From CAVZBW01 sp963778465 (GTDB lineage Bacteria; Actinomycetota; Acidimicrobiia; Acidimicrobiales; RAAP-2): DNA of 64,000 nt. The stretch spans positions 1,984,001 to 2,048,000 of the forward strand of contig CAVZUK010000003.1 of assembly GCA_963778465.1 (NCBI GenBank). The letters are read 5' to 3'. The stretch's first letter is position 1; every line of letters starts with the position of its first letter. Of this stretch, positions 41,256-49,053 are shown piece by piece. A program made the position numbers and the translations under genes. The notes beneath the pieces are model-generated. The model had not been told where the DNA came from and did no database searches. It was given only the letters and a program-made list of their open reading frames with translations.

Positions 41256-42911
41256 CTACATCCGGAAGACGCCGAAGGCCCGGCTCCCCGCAACCGGCCC
41301 CGAGTGAGCCGCCGACACGGCCATGCCGAGCACGGTTCGCGTGTCTCGGGGGTCGATGACGCCGTCGTCGTAGAGGCGGGCCGACACGAAGAAGGCGTCG
41401 GACTCTCGCTCGATCTGCTCCTCGACGGCGTGCCGGCGAGCCTCGTCCTCGGCCACGTCGAATTCGCGGCCGGCCGCGTCGGCCGACTGGCGGCCGACGA
41501 TCGAGAGGACCCCGGCCAGTTGTTGTGCCCCCATGACCGCAAGCTTCGCGTTGACCCAGGCGAAGAGCAGTCGCGGGTCCATGGCCCTCCCCGACATGCC
41601 GTAGTTGCCGGCGCCGAACGAGGCGCCGATGTTGATCGTGACGTGGGGGACGGTGCTGTTCGTGACGGCGTTGATCATCTTGGCGCCGTCCTTGATGATG
41701 CCGCCCTGCTCGTAGGCCTTGCCCACCATGTAGCCGGTTGTGTTCTGCAGGAAGACGAGGGGGGTGTCTCGCTGGTTGGCCAGCAGGATGAACTCGGTGG
41801 CCTTACGGGCCTCCTCACTGAAGAGGATCCCCCGCGAGTTGACCAGGAAGCCCGCCGGGTAGCCGTGCACGGACGCCCAACCCGTGACGAGGCTGTTCCC
41901 GTAGAGGCGCTTGTACTCGCCGAAGCGCGAGCCGTCGACGACCCGCGCCAGCACCTCGTACGGGTCGATCGGGACCCGGAAGTCGGCGGAGGCGACACCG
42001 AGCAGCTCGTCGGGGTCGTAGAGGGGCTCGTCGGGAGGCAGGGTCGGTCCGGGCCCGAGCTTGCGCCACCGCAGCTCGCCCACGATCTGGCGACCCAGCC
42101 GGATGCAGTCGAGCTCGTCGGTGGCGAAGTAGTCCGAGAGCCCCGAGACCCGGGAGTGCATCTCGGCGCCCCCGAGCTCCTCGTCGTCCGCGTCCTCGCC
42201 GGTCGCCATCTTGACGAGGGGTGGCCCTCCGAGGAACACCTTGGCCTGGCGGTCGACCAGGACGGAATAGTCGCACATCCCCGGCACGTACGCGCCGCCC
42301 GCGGTGGAATTGCCGAACACGAGGGCGATCGTCGGGATCCCCATCGCCGAGAGCTCGGTCAGGTCGTGAAAGATCCTGCCGGCGAAGACGAAGATCTCGG
42401 ACTGCGTCGGCAGGTCGGCACCGCCCGACTCGACGAGGTTCACCACGGGGAGACGGTTGGTGCGTGCGATCTCCAGCGCACGGAGCGTCTTGCGGAGGGT
42501 GTAGGGGTTGATGGTGCCGCCGCGCACCGTCGGGTCGTGCCCGATCACGACGCATTCGACCCCCGAGATCACGCCGATGCCGGTCACCACGCTCGCCCCG
42601 ACTCGGAACTCCGTGCCCCATGCGGCGAGGGACGAGAGCTCGAGGAAGGGCGAGTCCCGGTCGACGAGCAGCTCGAGGCGCTCCCTCACGAGCAGCTTCC
42701 CCCGCCCGCGGTGGCGCTCCGCGTAGCGTGGGCCACCTCCGGACCGGACCAGTTCGAGCTGCTCCTCCAGCGCCACGAGCGCCTCGAGCTGCGCCGACCG
42801 GTTCTGCCGGTAGGTCTCGCCGCCCACGTCGAGCGACGACGCGATGACGGGCGAAGACTCCACGATGCCGGCCGCCTCCTCATGACGATCCCCCGAGCCG
42901 GCCCGTGTCAT
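41256..42911 (-). CDS. Acyl-CoA carboxylase beta (carboxyltransferase) subunit, MCC/GCC type
   Basis: 551 residues from ATG 42911 (a TTG at 42929 is also in frame). The carboxyltransferase N-half has ERHRGRGKLLVRERLELLVD, GHDPTVRGGTINPYTLRKTLRALEIA and VFGNSTAGGAYVPGMCDYSV. The C-half has PAGFLVNSRGILFSEEARKATEFILL, GYMVGKAYEQGGIIKDGAKM and GNYGMSGRAMDPRLLFAWVNA. The length and these motifs place it with methylcrotonyl- or geranyl-CoA carboxylase beta rather than propionyl-CoA carboxylase. It starts the minus-strand operon and leads into the alpha subunit with a 9-bp gap. Confidence 0.92.
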   Translation of the reverse strand: MTRAGSGDRHEEAAGIVESSPVIASSLDVGGETYRQNRSAQLEALVALEEQLELVRSGGGPRYAERHRGRGKLLVRERLELLVDRDSPFLELSSLAAWGTEFRVGASVVTGIGVISGVECVVIGHDPTVRGGTINPYTLRKTLRALEIARTNRLPVVNLVESGGADLPTQSEIFVFAGRIFHDLTELSAMGIPTIALVFGNSTAGGAYVPGMCDYSVLVDRQAKVFLGGPPLVKMATGEDADDEELGGAEMHSRVSGLSDYFATDELDCIRLGRQIVGELRWRKLGPGPTLPPDEPLYDPDELLGVASADFRVPIDPYEVLARVVDGSRFGEYKRLYGNSLVTGWASVHGYPAGFLVNSRGILFSEEARKATEFILLANQRDTPLVFLQNTTGYMVGKAYEQGGIIKDGAKMINAVTNSTVPHVTINIGASFGAGNYGMSGRAMDPRLLFAWVNAKLAVMGAQQLAGVLSIVGRQSADAAGREFDVAEDEARRHAVEEQIERESDAFFVSARLYDDGVIDPRDTRTVLGMAVSAAHSGPVAGSRAFGVFRM

Positions 42912-42953
42912 GCCGCCGAGGTTACCCAAGAGTAAGCGGTGGTCGGGCCGCCC

Positions 42954-43373
42954 TCAGGCGTGACCCTGGGAGAAGCTCCAGATGCGCTCGGTGGCGTCGA
43001 TCTCCATGTTGGTTGCCAGGCGAAGTGGCTGGACATCCGGGCTCCACCCGGACATGCCGGTCATGCAGGCCCGACCTCCGGTCGCCGGGTATCGATCGCT
43101 CAGCTGGTCCACCAGCTCGAGGAGGAACGCCGTGTCGATCTCCGGATCCCCTTCGAACCCCGACCCGATCGGGACGATCGCCTCGGGGAAGGCGACCACC
43201 GCGCCGCCGTCGCGGGCGAGGGATGCCATGGCACTCAGGCGGGCCTGGCGCGGCGCGTTCGAGCGCGTCCCGTGCAGGCCCAGGACGATGGCGGAGGCGG
43301 TGCCGTCCGGCTCGGCGAGCCAGAAGTTGCGGCGGGTGCCGCCGACCGTGAGCGACCGTGGTTCGAGGCTCAT
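42954..43373 (-). pseudogene. Internally deleted alpha/beta-hydrolase (PHB-depolymerase-type remnant)
   Basis: 139 codons, open from ATG 43373 (ATGA overlap with the esterase stop). The N-terminus keeps LGLHGTRSNAPRQ and the elbow start CMTGMSG. The next bases encode GARMSSHFAW only if read in a shifted frame, after which MEIDATERIWSFSQGH resumes in the original frame. That ending matches the C-terminus of the adjacent esterase (VDADATMWAFFESH). About 100 residues with the acid and His of the triad are missing, so a functional hydrolase is unlikely. It is a decayed sister of the upstream gene. Confidence 0.7.
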
Positions 43374-44425
43374 GGCGTCGGGTGGGACTCGAAGAAGGCC
43401 CACATCGTCGCGTCGGCGTCGACGGCGTTGGACTGGGGCCCGAGCACCCTCGTCACGGCCCGTGGCAGGGTCGGACCACCGGGCCACTCGTGGCCCGCTC
43501 CCGTCATGCTGTAGAGCTGCACGCTCGAGCCGTCGGCGCAGTTGTCGTAGACGGACTGGACGTAGCCGGACCCCGAGTGGGTGATGGGAGTAGTCGAGCA
43601 CCCGTCCTGGTGGGCCCACATGGCTGCTGCGTCCGGGACCGAGTACGTCCAGTAGGCCTGCCCGTGACCGTCGTAGGGGTCGATCGGGTCCGCCGTCCCG
43701 TGGAAGGCGACGACGGGGACCGCCCGGCGCGTCGGGCAGGGCGTGGGGTGGCGCAGACCGGCCACGGGCGCGACGGCGGCGAAGGTCCCCGAGGCGTCGC
43801 ACGCGAGCTGGCTCGCGGTACGGCCGCCACCCGATAGTCCCGTGGCGTAGACCCGGCGGGCGTCGATGCAGTAGCGCTGGCCGAGCACGGAGACGAGCGC
43901 AGTGAGGAAGGCGACGTCGTCGGGCGCGCCCCTCGGGACCGCCCGGCCGCCCACGAGCGGCACACCGGGGACGTTCCAGTCGTAGCCGGCCCCGGCGCGG
44001 ATGAGCCCCTGGGGGTAGGCGACGATGAAGCCGTCGGCGTCTGCCGTGGCGTCCATGCCGGTGAGCGCCTCTTGCTGCGCCGCCGTGCTGCCGCTCCCGT
44101 GCATGTTGAGGACGAGCGGCGTCGCGACCGACTCCTGGTACCCGGTGGGCAAGTGGACGATCACGGTCCGGCGGCGGCCGTTCACGGTGAGCATCAGCGT
44201 GGTCGATCCCGCCGAGGCCGCCTTGCCGCACCCGGTCCGCGACGTCGTGCTCGCGGCGAGCACCCGTCCTGCGCCGCCCGGAGAGGGCGCTGCGGTGCAG
44301 GTGCCGGCAACCAGGAGGGTGGCCATGCCGCCGAGGAGGAAGGCCCTGGCGAGAGGGCGCGGCCGGAGCGCCCGACATCGCGTCCGATCGGCTCTCTCGT
44401 GCACTCCGCCAAGAAGAACGCGCAT
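43370..44425 (-). CDS. Secreted PHB-depolymerase/feruloyl-esterase-family esterase
   Basis: 351 residues. An N-terminal signal (RAFLLGGMATLLVAGTCTAAP) contains a possible lipobox Cys. The catalytic domain has VLNMHGSGSTAAQQEALTGMDATADADGFIVAYPQG, the nucleophile elbow ATGLSGGGRTA, FHGTADPIDPYDG with the acid, and TGAGHEWPGG with the His. This is the LpqC/PhaZ-like group that cleaves polyester or feruloyl esters outside the cell. It is divergent from a LacI regulator, with a perfect operator 16 bp upstream of its start, so substrate-induced expression is likely (inference). Confidence 0.9.
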   Translation of the reverse strand: MRVLLGGVHERADRTRCRALRPRPLARAFLLGGMATLLVAGTCTAAPSPGGAGRVLAASTTSRTGCGKAASAGSTTLMLTVNGRRRTVIVHLPTGYQESVATPLVLNMHGSGSTAAQQEALTGMDATADADGFIVAYPQGLIRAGAGYDWNVPGVPLVGGRAVPRGAPDDVAFLTALVSVLGQRYCIDARRVYATGLSGGGRTASQLACDASGTFAAVAPVAGLRHPTPCPTRRAVPVVAFHGTADPIDPYDGHGQAYWTYSVPDAAAMWAHQDGCSTTPITHSGSGYVQSVYDNCADGSSVQLYSMTGAGHEWPGGPTLPRAVTRVLGPQSNAVDADATMWAFFESHPTP

Positions 44426-44440
44426 CGGCCCCCCGCGTGG

Positions 44441-44454
44441 TGTAAACGTTTACA
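44441..44454. promoter_or_regulatory. LacI-family operator
   Basis: TGTAAACGTTTACA is a perfect 14-bp palindrome with the central CG usual for LacI/GalR operators. It sits 16 bp from the esterase start and ends at the base before the GTG of the LacI gene, so binding should affect both directions and autoregulate the repressor. Confidence 0.85.
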
Positions 44455-45597
44455 GTGCCCAAAGATAGCCCACCCGAGCGCCGGCGTGGACCCGGTGGGT
44501 CGAGGGCGGGCGGGGGCGCGCGGCGGGTCGACATCCGGCGGGTGGCCGAGGAGAGCGGCGTCAGCACGGCGACGGTCTCGAGGGTGATGACCGGTCGGGG
44601 TCCCGTCGGAGAGGCCACCCGCCAGCGAGTGCTCCGGGTGGCCCGACGCCTCCGGTATCAGCCGAGCGCCCCGGCACGAGGTCTCCGGAGCGCCCGGTCG
44701 TTGCTCATGGGCGCGGTCGTCCCCGACCTCTCCAATCCGGTGTTCGTGCCCTTTTTGCGCGGCGTCCAGCACGTGGCCCGGGAGCACGGCTACGCCGTCT
44801 TGGTGGTCGATGCGCAGCGCTCCTCGAGCATCGAGCGCAGCGCGCTCGATCGGCTGCTCGCCCAGGGCGTCGACGCCCTGGTGCTGGCCGGCTCCACCCG
44901 CGATACGTCCCGGGTGGACGAGCTGCGGGGATCGGGAGTGGTGGTGGTCGAGCCCGGGCGCATCGCCGCTGCCTCGGGGCTCTCGATGGCGAGCCTCGAG
45001 CGACCGGGGACATCGGCGATGTGCGCTGCGCTCGCCGAGTGGGGTCATCGCCGGATCGGCTATCTGACCCGGCGCCGGCCGGCGGGGGAGGCGGGCGGTC
45101 GCCGCTGGGCGGTGATCGCCCGGCGGTCGAGGGCGCTCGGCATGCGGAGCGAGCGCATCGCCCTCGGGGGTGTGTCGCCCGGGGACGTCGGTGAGCTGCT
45201 CGCAGCCCGCCTCCGCGGGGAGGACCCGGTGACGGCCCTCGTGTGCGCCACCCACGGTCTCGCACCCCTCGTGCTGAGCGGGATGAGGGACGCCGGCATC
45301 GACCTGCCGGCGGACTGCTCGCTCGTCGTCTTCGGCGATTCGGACTGGGCCGCCGCTTACCGCCCGGCCCTGAGCGTGGTGGCCCTGGATCTGTTCGCCG
45401 TGGGCGCCTCGCTCACCCGCCAGGCCGTGTCCGAGCTCGACGGGGGAGTCGAGGCGTGGACGGAGACCCTCTCGGCGTCGGAGTTCTGTCCCCGCGGGAG
45501 CACGGGGCGGGCACCACCTTTGCCCGCACCATCTTTGGCCGGCGATGCCGGCCCCGGTCGGCCGCCGTATAGTCCTGCGCCGAATGCGCGTTTGTGA
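44455..45597 (+). CDS. LacI-family transcriptional regulator
   Basis: 380 residues. A 24-residue Arg/Gly-rich extension precedes the LacI helix-turn-helix VDIRRVAEESGVSTATVSRVMTG. The periplasmic-binding-like effector domain follows: LMGAVVPDLSNPVFVPFLRGVQHVAREHGY, GVDALVLAGST and EWGHRRIGYL. The last 40 residues are a Pro-rich tail. GTG 44455 directly follows the operator, leaving no room for a leader, so either the transcript is leaderless or the true start is further in. It is probably cotranscribed with the flavoprotein, hydrolase and formate dehydrogenase genes, which follow with 9-50 bp gaps or overlaps. Confidence 0.9.
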   Translation: MPKDSPPERRRGPGGSRAGGGARRVDIRRVAEESGVSTATVSRVMTGRGPVGEATRQRVLRVARRLRYQPSAPARGLRSARSLLMGAVVPDLSNPVFVPFLRGVQHVAREHGYAVLVVDAQRSSSIERSALDRLLAQGVDALVLAGSTRDTSRVDELRGSGVVVVEPGRIAAASGLSMASLERPGTSAMCAALAEWGHRRIGYLTRRRPAGEAGGRRWAVIARRSRALGMRSERIALGGVSPGDVGELLAARLRGEDPVTALVCATHGLAPLVLSGMRDAGIDLPADCSLVVFGDSDWAAAYRPALSVVALDLFAVGASLTRQAVSELDGGVEAWTETLSASEFCPRGSTGRAPPLPAPSLAGDAGPGRPPYSPAPNARL

Positions 45598-45606
45598 GGC
45601 GAGGGA

Positions 45607-46957
45607 GTGAGCGCCGCGCCGGCGGGGCTCTCTGGCCGGTCGTTCCGCCGGGGCGACGACGGCTACGAGGACGCTCGGCGTGCGACGGTGTGGAACGCCC
45701 GGGTACCGGATCGTTTCCCCGACGTCGTCGTCCAGGCCGAGACCGAGGGCGACGTGGTTGCGGCGATCCGCTTTGCCGGTGAGCGATCCCTTCCGGTCGG
45801 CGTGCGGTCCGGCGGCCACAGCTGGGCGGCCAATCATCTGCGGGACGGCGGGCTCCTGCTCGACGTCTCCCGGCTGCAGTCCCTCCACGTCGACGCGGCG
45901 TCGATGTCGGCCTCCGTCGGGCCCGGCCTGCCGGGACACGAGCTGCTGGCCCGGCTCGAGGCCGAAGGCCTCTTCTTTCCTGCCGGGCACTGCGCAGGGG
46001 TCGCACTGGGGGGATATCTGCTGCAGGGGGGATTCGGCTGGAACGGGCGAGAGCTCGGTCCGGCGTGCGAGAGCGTCGTCGGCATCGACGTGGTCACCGC
46101 GGACGGCAGCGTGGTCCGCCGCGGACGCCGAGCAGCACGCCGATCTGTACTGGGCGGCCCGCGGTGCGGGGCCCGGGTTCTTCGGGGTGGTCACCCGCTT
46201 CCACCTCCGCCTCCACCCGAAGCCGAAGGCGGAGGGCACGTGCATCGCGATCTACCCGATGGCGGTGATCGACGAGCTCTACGCCTGGGGCCGCTCGGTG
46301 TGCCCGGAGGTGGACCGCCGGGTCGAGATGCAGCTGCTCATGGGGGCCGACTTCTCGGACATCGGGGTGGCCGGCCCGGGGATCATGGTGGTCTCGTCGG
46401 TGTTCGCCGAGTCGCACGACGAGGGGCGGCGAGCTACCGCCTTCTTGAACAGCTGCCCCGTCCTCGGGCGCTCGCTGCGGGTCATGCCCTACGAGCCGAT
46501 GCCCGTCGCGGTCTCCTACGAGCTGGTCAAGCACGCCTATCCCGACGGGTACCGGTACGCCGCGGACAACATGTGGACGTCGGCGACGGCAGAGGCCCTC
46601 CTCCCCGGCATCCACCGCATCGCGGAGAGCCTGCCCCCGGCGCCCTCGCACTTCCTCTGGCTCAACTGGGGCCCGTCGCCGCCCCGCCAGGACATGGCTT
46701 ACTCGTTGGAGGACGAGGTCTACCTGGCGCTGTACTCGGTCTGGCGCGATCCGGCGGACGACGCACGCTACGCCGACTGGCCGGCGTCTCACATGGGAGC
46801 CCTGGAGCACCTGGCCACGGGGATCCAGCTGGCGGACGAGAACCTGGGGCAGCGGCCGGCGCCCTTCGCGGCCGACGGTCACCTGGCCCGCCTCGACGCG
46901 TTGCGCTCCACCTACGACCCCCTCGGAAGGTTCCACTCGTGGATGGGTCGCCCGTAA
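45607..46957 (+). pseudogene. BBE-type FAD-linked oxidoreductase with one frameshift
   Basis: Start GTG 45607. The PCMH FAD domain is clear: PDVVVQAETEGDVVAAIRFA, VGVRSGGHSWAANH with the His used for FAD linkage, and GHCAGVALGGYLLQGGFGW with a Cys at the second possible attachment point. The frame breaks at 46119-46120 after TADGSVVR. ADAEQHADLYWAARGAGPGFFGVVTRFHLRLHP then continues in another frame to the BBE-like C-terminus ending TYDPLGRFHSWMG. Removing one C at that point restores about 449 residues. The family oxidises alcohols, sugars or alkaloid-like substrates with O2. Confidence 0.82.
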
Positions 46958-47799
46958 CCCGCCCGGGCCGCCCGGACCCTTCGCGCCGGCCGTATCTCGG
47001 ATACCGCGCCGGAGACCTGGACACGCCCTTCGCAAAGTACTTCCGACCCTCGATGGCGCCGCTCGCTCCCCACGTCGCCGATGCGGTGAGCATCGGAGCG
47101 CGATCTCCTGAGCTGCTGGCCGACCTCGACGAATGTCCGGCGCTCCTCGAGGAGGAGCACGGCCCGGTCGAGACCGGCTTCGCGTTCGGGCGCGACGGCT
47201 CCGTTCGGGTGTCGGCGCTCACGCCCATGCCCGGTGTCAGCGCCGAGATGTGGGACTGGTGGTTCGGCTGGCACGGTTGCGATCCCCGCCGGTACAAGCT
47301 CTGGCATCCCCAGGCCCATCTGTACGTGGAGTGGTCCGACGGTCCCGACCGGGGGAGGCTGGGCCGGGATCGCTACGTCGGCCGCACGTCCTTCGTCGAC
47401 GAGTGCCTGGGATCGAACGTCGCGCGCGTGGCCATCCAGTTCGTGTCCCCTGCCCAGCTCGGCTTCGACGAGGCGGCGCTCGTGCCCGGTGGCGGTCGGA
47501 CCGTCGTCTGCGCCAGGGTCGGCTCGTCGCAGTTCCCCATGGACATCGGCCATCTGGTCCATGTCGTGCGACCCGCCGGGGACGGCGCGGAGATGCGCTC
47601 GCGCTTCTGGTTGGGGGGGCGTCACGTCCGGCTAAGGGTGGGAGGGGACGCCGTCGCGAGATCGGCTGGTGCCGTGGCCGGTCGGCTCACCCGCAGGCGC
47701 GTGGTCGACGCGAGGGCCCTGCTCGTGCACTGCGCCCAGGAGATGTCCCACCTGGCGACGTTCCTGCCCGACCTGCACCGGGAGTTCGGGAGCGAGTAG
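46939..47799 (+). CDS. DAPG-hydrolase (PhlG)-like C-C bond hydrolase
   Basis: 286 residues from GTG 46939, overlapping the flavoprotein end by 19 bp. The segment SAEMWDWWFGWHGCDPRRYKLWHPQAHLYVEW is the strongest feature and matches the PhlG/DAPG-hydrolase domain, a Bet v1-like fold with a zinc site that cleaves an acyl group from acylphloroglucinols. Further His/Glu candidates lie in DIGHLVHVV and CAQEMSHLATFLPDLHREF, typical of the C-terminus. A later ATG (47053) would lose conserved residues. Substrate here unknown, perhaps an acylated aromatic produced by the flavoprotein (inference). Confidence 0.78.
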   Translation: MDGSPVTRPGRPDPSRRPYLGYRAGDLDTPFAKYFRPSMAPLAPHVADAVSIGARSPELLADLDECPALLEEEHGPVETGFAFGRDGSVRVSALTPMPGVSAEMWDWWFGWHGCDPRRYKLWHPQAHLYVEWSDGPDRGRLGRDRYVGRTSFVDECLGSNVARVAIQFVSPAQLGFDEAALVPGGGRTVVCARVGSSQFPMDIGHLVHVVRPAGDGAEMRSRFWLGGRHVRLRVGGDAVARSAGAVAGRLTRRRVVDARALLVHCAQEMSHLATFLPDLHREFGSE

Positions 47800-47849
47800 G
47801 GAAGCGGCGTATGCTGCGCGCTCCTGTGACATCGATCGCTGGGAGCGCC

Positions 47850-49043
47850 ATGGCAAAGATCCTGTGTGTCCTCTACGACGACCCCGTGGGGGGACCCCCC
47901 AGCACCTACGCTCGGGACGAGATCCCCGTGATCGACCACTACCCCGGCGGCCAGACGCTCCCGACTCCCAACCAGATCGACTTCCGACCCGGGGAGCTGC
48001 TCGGCAGCGTGTCCGGAGAGCTCGGTCTGCGGCCCTACCTCGAGTCCCTGGGTCACACCCTGGTCGTCACCTCCGACAAGGACGGGCCGGACTCGGTGTT
48101 CGAGCGGGAGCTTGCCGACGCCGACGTCGTGATCTCCCAGCCCTTTTGGCCCGCATACCTGACCGCCGAGCGGATCGCCAAGGCTCGCAACCTGAAGCTG
48201 GCCGTCACCGCCGGCATCGGGTCCGACCACGTCGACCTGCAGGCCGCCATGGACCACGGGCTGTCGGTGGTCGAGGTGACCTATTGCAACAGCATCAGCG
48301 TGGCCGAGCACGAAGTGATGATGATCCTATCAATGGTGCGCAACTACCTCCCCTCGTACGGGTGGGTGCTCTCCGGGGGTTGGAACGTCGCCGACTGCGC
48401 GGAGCGTTCCTACGACCTCGAGGGCATGGTCGTCGGTACCGTGGGCGCCGGGCGCATCGGATCGGCCGTCTTGCGCCGGCTCCAGCCCTTCGGCGTGCAC
48501 CTGCACTACACCGACCCCCATCGCCTCCCCGAGGAGACCGAGCGGGAGCTCGGATTGACCTACCACGACAGCGTGCAGTCGCTCGCGCCCGTCTGCGACG
48601 TCGTCACTCTCAACGCCACCCTGCACCCGGGCACCGAGCACCTCTTCGACGAGTCCCTGATCGGCAACATGAAGCGTGGCGCGTACCTGATCAACTGCGC
48701 CCGGGGCAAGATCTGCGACCGCGACGCGGTCGTGCGGGCCCTCGAGGAGGGGCAGCTCGCGGGGTACGCGGGAGACGTCTGGTTCCCCCAGCCCGCCCCG
48801 AGCGACCATCCCTGGCGCACGATGCCCCACCACGGCATGACCCCGCACATCTCCGGCACCTCGCTCTCCGCGCAGGCTCGCTACTCGGCCGGGGTGCGCG
48901 AGATCCTCGAGTGCTGGTTCGAGCAGCGACCGATCCGGGACGAGTACCTCATCGTGAACGAGGGTCGGCTCGCCGGCGCCGGTGCGCACGCGTACACGGC
49001 CGGTAACATGACGGGGGGCGCCCCGGAGGGGACCGGCTCCTGA
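47850..49043 (+). CDS. fdh: NAD-dependent formate dehydrogenase
   Basis: 397 residues, highly similar to Pseudomonas-type metal-free formate dehydrogenase. Landmarks: MAKILCVLYDDPVGGPPSTYARD, VVISQPFWPAYLTAERI, TAGIGSDHVDLQAA and VTYCNSISVAEHEVM with the formate-binding Asn. The NAD domain has VGTVGAGRIGSAVLRRL and the catalytic Arg in LINCARGKICDRDAV, followed by AGDVWFPQPAPSDHPW and the catalytic His in MTPHISGTSLSAQARY. It oxidises formate to CO2 and yields NADH. GGGAG lies about 5 nt before ATG 47850. It is the last gene of the LacI-led cluster and would remove formate or make NADH for it. Confidence 0.95.
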   Translation: MAKILCVLYDDPVGGPPSTYARDEIPVIDHYPGGQTLPTPNQIDFRPGELLGSVSGELGLRPYLESLGHTLVVTSDKDGPDSVFERELADADVVISQPFWPAYLTAERIAKARNLKLAVTAGIGSDHVDLQAAMDHGLSVVEVTYCNSISVAEHEVMMILSMVRNYLPSYGWVLSGGWNVADCAERSYDLEGMVVGTVGAGRIGSAVLRRLQPFGVHLHYTDPHRLPEETERELGLTYHDSVQSLAPVCDVVTLNATLHPGTEHLFDESLIGNMKRGAYLINCARGKICDRDAVVRALEEGQLAGYAGDVWFPQPAPSDHPWRTMPHHGMTPHISGTSLSAQARYSAGVREILECWFEQRPIRDEYLIVNEGRLAGAGAHAYTAGNMTGGAPEGTGS

Positions 49044-49053
49044 GGCTCTCGGG

